Below, one piece after another: positions 5,207 to 6,526 of a stretch of DNA of 6,526 nucleotides. Numbering within the stretch: position 1 is the stretch's first letter; each line of letters starts with the position of its first letter. The notes under the pieces were generated by a model, which did no database searches, had not been told where the DNA came from, and worked only from the letters and a program-made list of their open reading frames with translations. The stretch is from NCBI GenBank assembly GCA_046734795.1, contig JBKPRX010000139.1:1-6526 (forward strand), read 5' to 3'. Position numbers and translations under genes: made by a program. The DNA is from JBKPRX01 sp046734795. GTDB taxonomy: Bacteria; Actinomycetota; Thermoleophilia; Gaiellales; Gaiellaceae.

Positions 5207-5677
5207 ATGTCGCTCGGTCCTCGCTTGCTTGTCTACGGGGCGCTTGCGTTGCTGCTCGCTGCGGCGTTGCCCAGTTGTCGCAGCGGTGGGCACGCGAGCT
5301 ATCCGGCGAGCTGGATTTTGACGCCGGGTGCTCTCAATCCCGATGTGACGCAGGCGACGATCCGCGCGACGATCTGTCGAGACGGATGGACGCGGACGAT
5401 CCGGCCGCCGACGGACTACACGAACGACCTGAAGCGCCGGCAGATGCGGCTGTACGGACGGCGCGGAGTGCTCGGAGACTTCCAAGAGGATCACCTGATC
5501 AGCCTCGAGCTTGGCGGGCACCCGACGGATCCGCGGAACCTCTGGCCGCAGCCGTATCCGCGGGCGAGTGCCGTCGACGCGATCGAGAACGAGCTCAACC
5601 GTGAGGTTTGTAGCGGCGAGCTCAGCCTCGCCGACGCGCAGCGGCGCGAGTCCGCGCTGAAGCACGCGGACGGCTAA
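5207..5677 (+). CDS. Probable lipoprotein with HNH-nuclease-like motif
   Basis: The 156-residue product starts with a hydrophobic signal (about residues 7-21) ending in a lipobox-like Leu-Pro-Ser-Cys (21-24), so it is probably a lipid-anchored or exported protein; proline at -2 is uncommon in lipoboxes. The mature part has NPDVTQATIRATIC (44-57), RPPTDYTNDLKRRQM (66-80), then EDHLISLELGGHPTDPRNLW (94-113). The Asp-His pair (95-96) and downstream Asn111 are spaced as in HNH/beta-beta-alpha-metal nucleases. EVCSGELSLADAQR (133-146) closes the domain. Cys57 and Cys135 could form a disulfide. I recall similar uncharacterised exported proteins in other bacteria, but no experimentally assigned function. 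Nuclease activity is therefore an inference from the motif. I prefer the ATG at 5207 over the in-frame TTG at 5192. No strong Shine-Dalgarno precedes it. The next gene starts 40 bases downstream on the same strand. Confidence 0.75.
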   Translation: MSLGPRLLVYGALALLLAAALPSCRSGGHASYPASWILTPGALNPDVTQATIRATICRDGWTRTIRPPTDYTNDLKRRQMRLYGRRGVLGDFQEDHLISLELGGHPTDPRNLWPQPYPRASAVDAIENELNREVCSGELSLADAQRRESALKHADG

Positions 5678-5717
5678 GCGCAGGAGACGAGGGCGGCTGA
5701 TCGAACACGAAGGGCCG

Positions 5718-6242
5718 ATGGCCGATGCGCCGGACACGATCGTCCTCAAGCGTCATCGCGATCTCGAGGGACGCCAAAACGAGCTCTGGGTTCGCCGCGG
5801 CCTCTTGGCGCTCGCGGCGGTCGCGCCGCTCCTCGCGCTCTTCAACGTCTTCGGCCAACGCCCGGAGACGAGCCTCGCGCATTCGAGCGCCGCCGAGCTC
5901 AAGATCCAGGCGGCTGACGACGTTCGCGGCGGGTTGCTCTATCAGGCGCGCTTCCACATCCATGCCACCCAGGACGTGAAGGACGCGACGCTTGTGTTGA
6001 GCACCGGCTGGCTCGAGAGCATGACCGTCAACACGATCGAGCCGTCGCCGATCTCCGAAGCGAGCCGCGACGGAAATCTCGCGCTCGAGCTCGGACACAT
6101 TCCCGCGGGCGACGACTACATCCTCTTCGTGCAGTTCCAAGTGAACCCGACAAACGTTGGTCACAGAGACCAGATCACCGAGCTCGACGACGGCGACAAG
6201 GTCTTGCTTCGAATCGATCGAGAAATCACGGTGTGGCCCTGA
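5718..6242 (+). CDS. Unrecognised single-span membrane protein next to DUF421 gene
   Basis: I do not recognise this 174-residue protein. It has a charged cytoplasmic-looking N-terminus (residues 1-27, with KRHRDLEGRQNELWVRR at 11-27), one clear transmembrane segment (about 28-46), then about 128 residues likely outside the membrane. That part alternates hydrophobic and polar residues like a beta-sandwich (LLYQARFHIHA, ATLVLSTGWLESMTVNTIEP, YILFVQFQVNPTNVG, KVLLRIDREITVWP). It has no cysteine. Codon use and base composition match the neighbours, so it is a real gene. GAAGGG lies just three bases before the ATG at 5718, a tight but usable ribosome site. Its stop codon TGA (6240-6242) shares its A with the ATG of the DUF421 gene, so the two are probably translated together and may act together in the membrane. 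The 40-bp gap to the HNH-like gene allows a three-gene operon. Confidence 0.8.
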   Translation: MADAPDTIVLKRHRDLEGRQNELWVRRGLLALAAVAPLLALFNVFGQRPETSLAHSSAAELKIQAADDVRGGLLYQARFHIHATQDVKDATLVLSTGWLESMTVNTIEPSPISEASRDGNLALELGHIPAGDDYILFVQFQVNPTNVGHRDQITELDDGDKVLLRIDREITVWP

Positions 6243-6526
6243 TGGACATCGTCTTTCGTGCCGGGATCGCCTTCGCATTCATCCTCTTTCTGACGCGTGT
6301 CGTCGGCCGCAAAGAGCTGAGCTCGCTCGAGCCGGTCGATCTCATCCTGCTGATCGTTCTCGGCGACCTGATCCAGCAGGGCGTGACGCAGAGCGACGAG
6401 TCCGTCACCGGGGCGCTGATCGTGATCTCGACGATCGCGATGCTGTCGGTCGCCGTCAGCTGGATCTCCTTCCGCTTTCGCAAGCTGCGCGTCGTCACCG
6501 AGGGGGAGCCGATCGTGCTGCTGCAG
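6242..6526 (+). CDS. DUF421/YetF-family membrane protein, N-terminal part, cut by window end
   Basis: The first 95 residues are present, and the frame is open to the last base. The pattern matches the N-terminal membrane region of DUF421 (YetF/YcaP) proteins: a hydrophobic helix, then TRVVGRKELSSLEPVDLILL (residues 18-37), a second helix continuing into IVLGDLIQQGV, and a third helix (about 57-76) followed by the basic FRFRKLRVV and EGEPIVLL. The last block leads into the family's cytoplasmic domain, which is outside the window. Members are inner-membrane proteins of poorly known function; some are linked to spore or stress traits in bacilli. There is no Shine-Dalgarno of its own. The ATG overlaps the upstream stop as TGATG, so translation probably depends on the preceding gene. 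Confidence 0.88.
   Translation, partial: MDIVFRAGIAFAFILFLTRVVGRKELSSLEPVDLILLIVLGDLIQQGVTQSDESVTGALIVISTIAMLSVAVSWISFRFRKLRVVTEGEPIVLLQ

Noticed and set aside
4964..5749. Minus-strand open frame of 261 codons whose C-terminal end reads GMIRTCDLCLRRAALYPLSY
   Set aside because: This end is the antisense translation of the tRNA-Arg, a well-known spurious protein signature. The rest is Arg-rich and antisense to the HNH-like gene.

Overview
The window is GC-rich, gene-dense bacterial chromosome, most likely from an actinobacterium. The reasons are the strong G/C third-position bias, GTG starts, TANNNT-type -10 boxes such as TAGGCT, a GroEL tail of the Gly/Met type (GGMPDMGGMM) and a cluster of ordinary housekeeping genes. 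A deep-branching class such as Thermoleophilia would fit, but that is an impression and not something the sequence proves. There is no integrase, transposase, phage gene or CRISPR array.

Layout, left to right: (1) 1-1179 (+), the C-terminal 392 residues of the chaperonin GroEL, cut by the window edge. (2) 1180-1403, a convergent intergenic stretch with three perfect or near-perfect hairpins that end groEL and the opposing unit. (3) 1404-3182 (-), a secreted 592-residue Asp-box (BNR) beta-propeller protein. (4) 3242-3856 (-), a small cytoplasmic sulfite-oxidase-fold molybdopterin oxidoreductase, in the same direction and probably upstream in the same unit. (5) A 20-bp divergent spacer with -10-like hexamers on both strands. 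(6) 3877-4635 (+), a YgfZ/GcvT-like folate-binding protein. (7) 4636-4981, about 345 bp without a credible protein gene. It opens with a 13-bp-arm inverted repeat whose loop carries the -35 of a very good promoter (TTGACG-N17-TAGGCT). Structured GC-rich sequence follows, then a tRNA-type promoter. (8) 4982-5054 (+), a tRNA-Arg with anticodon GCG, unusual for bacteria. (9) 5207-5677, 5718-6242 and 6242-6526 (+): a probable lipoprotein with an HNH-nuclease-like motif, an unrecognised single-span membrane protein, and the start of a DUF421/YetF-type membrane protein. The last two genes overlap at TGATG and are probably translationally coupled.

Functionally this is mostly a patchwork of housekeeping genes, not one pathway. 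The pieces most likely to hold something undescribed are the palindrome-controlled promoter with the unassigned transcript ahead of the tRNA, the GCG-anticodon tRNA-Arg, and the small membrane protein coupled to DUF421. All three need searches that could not be run here.
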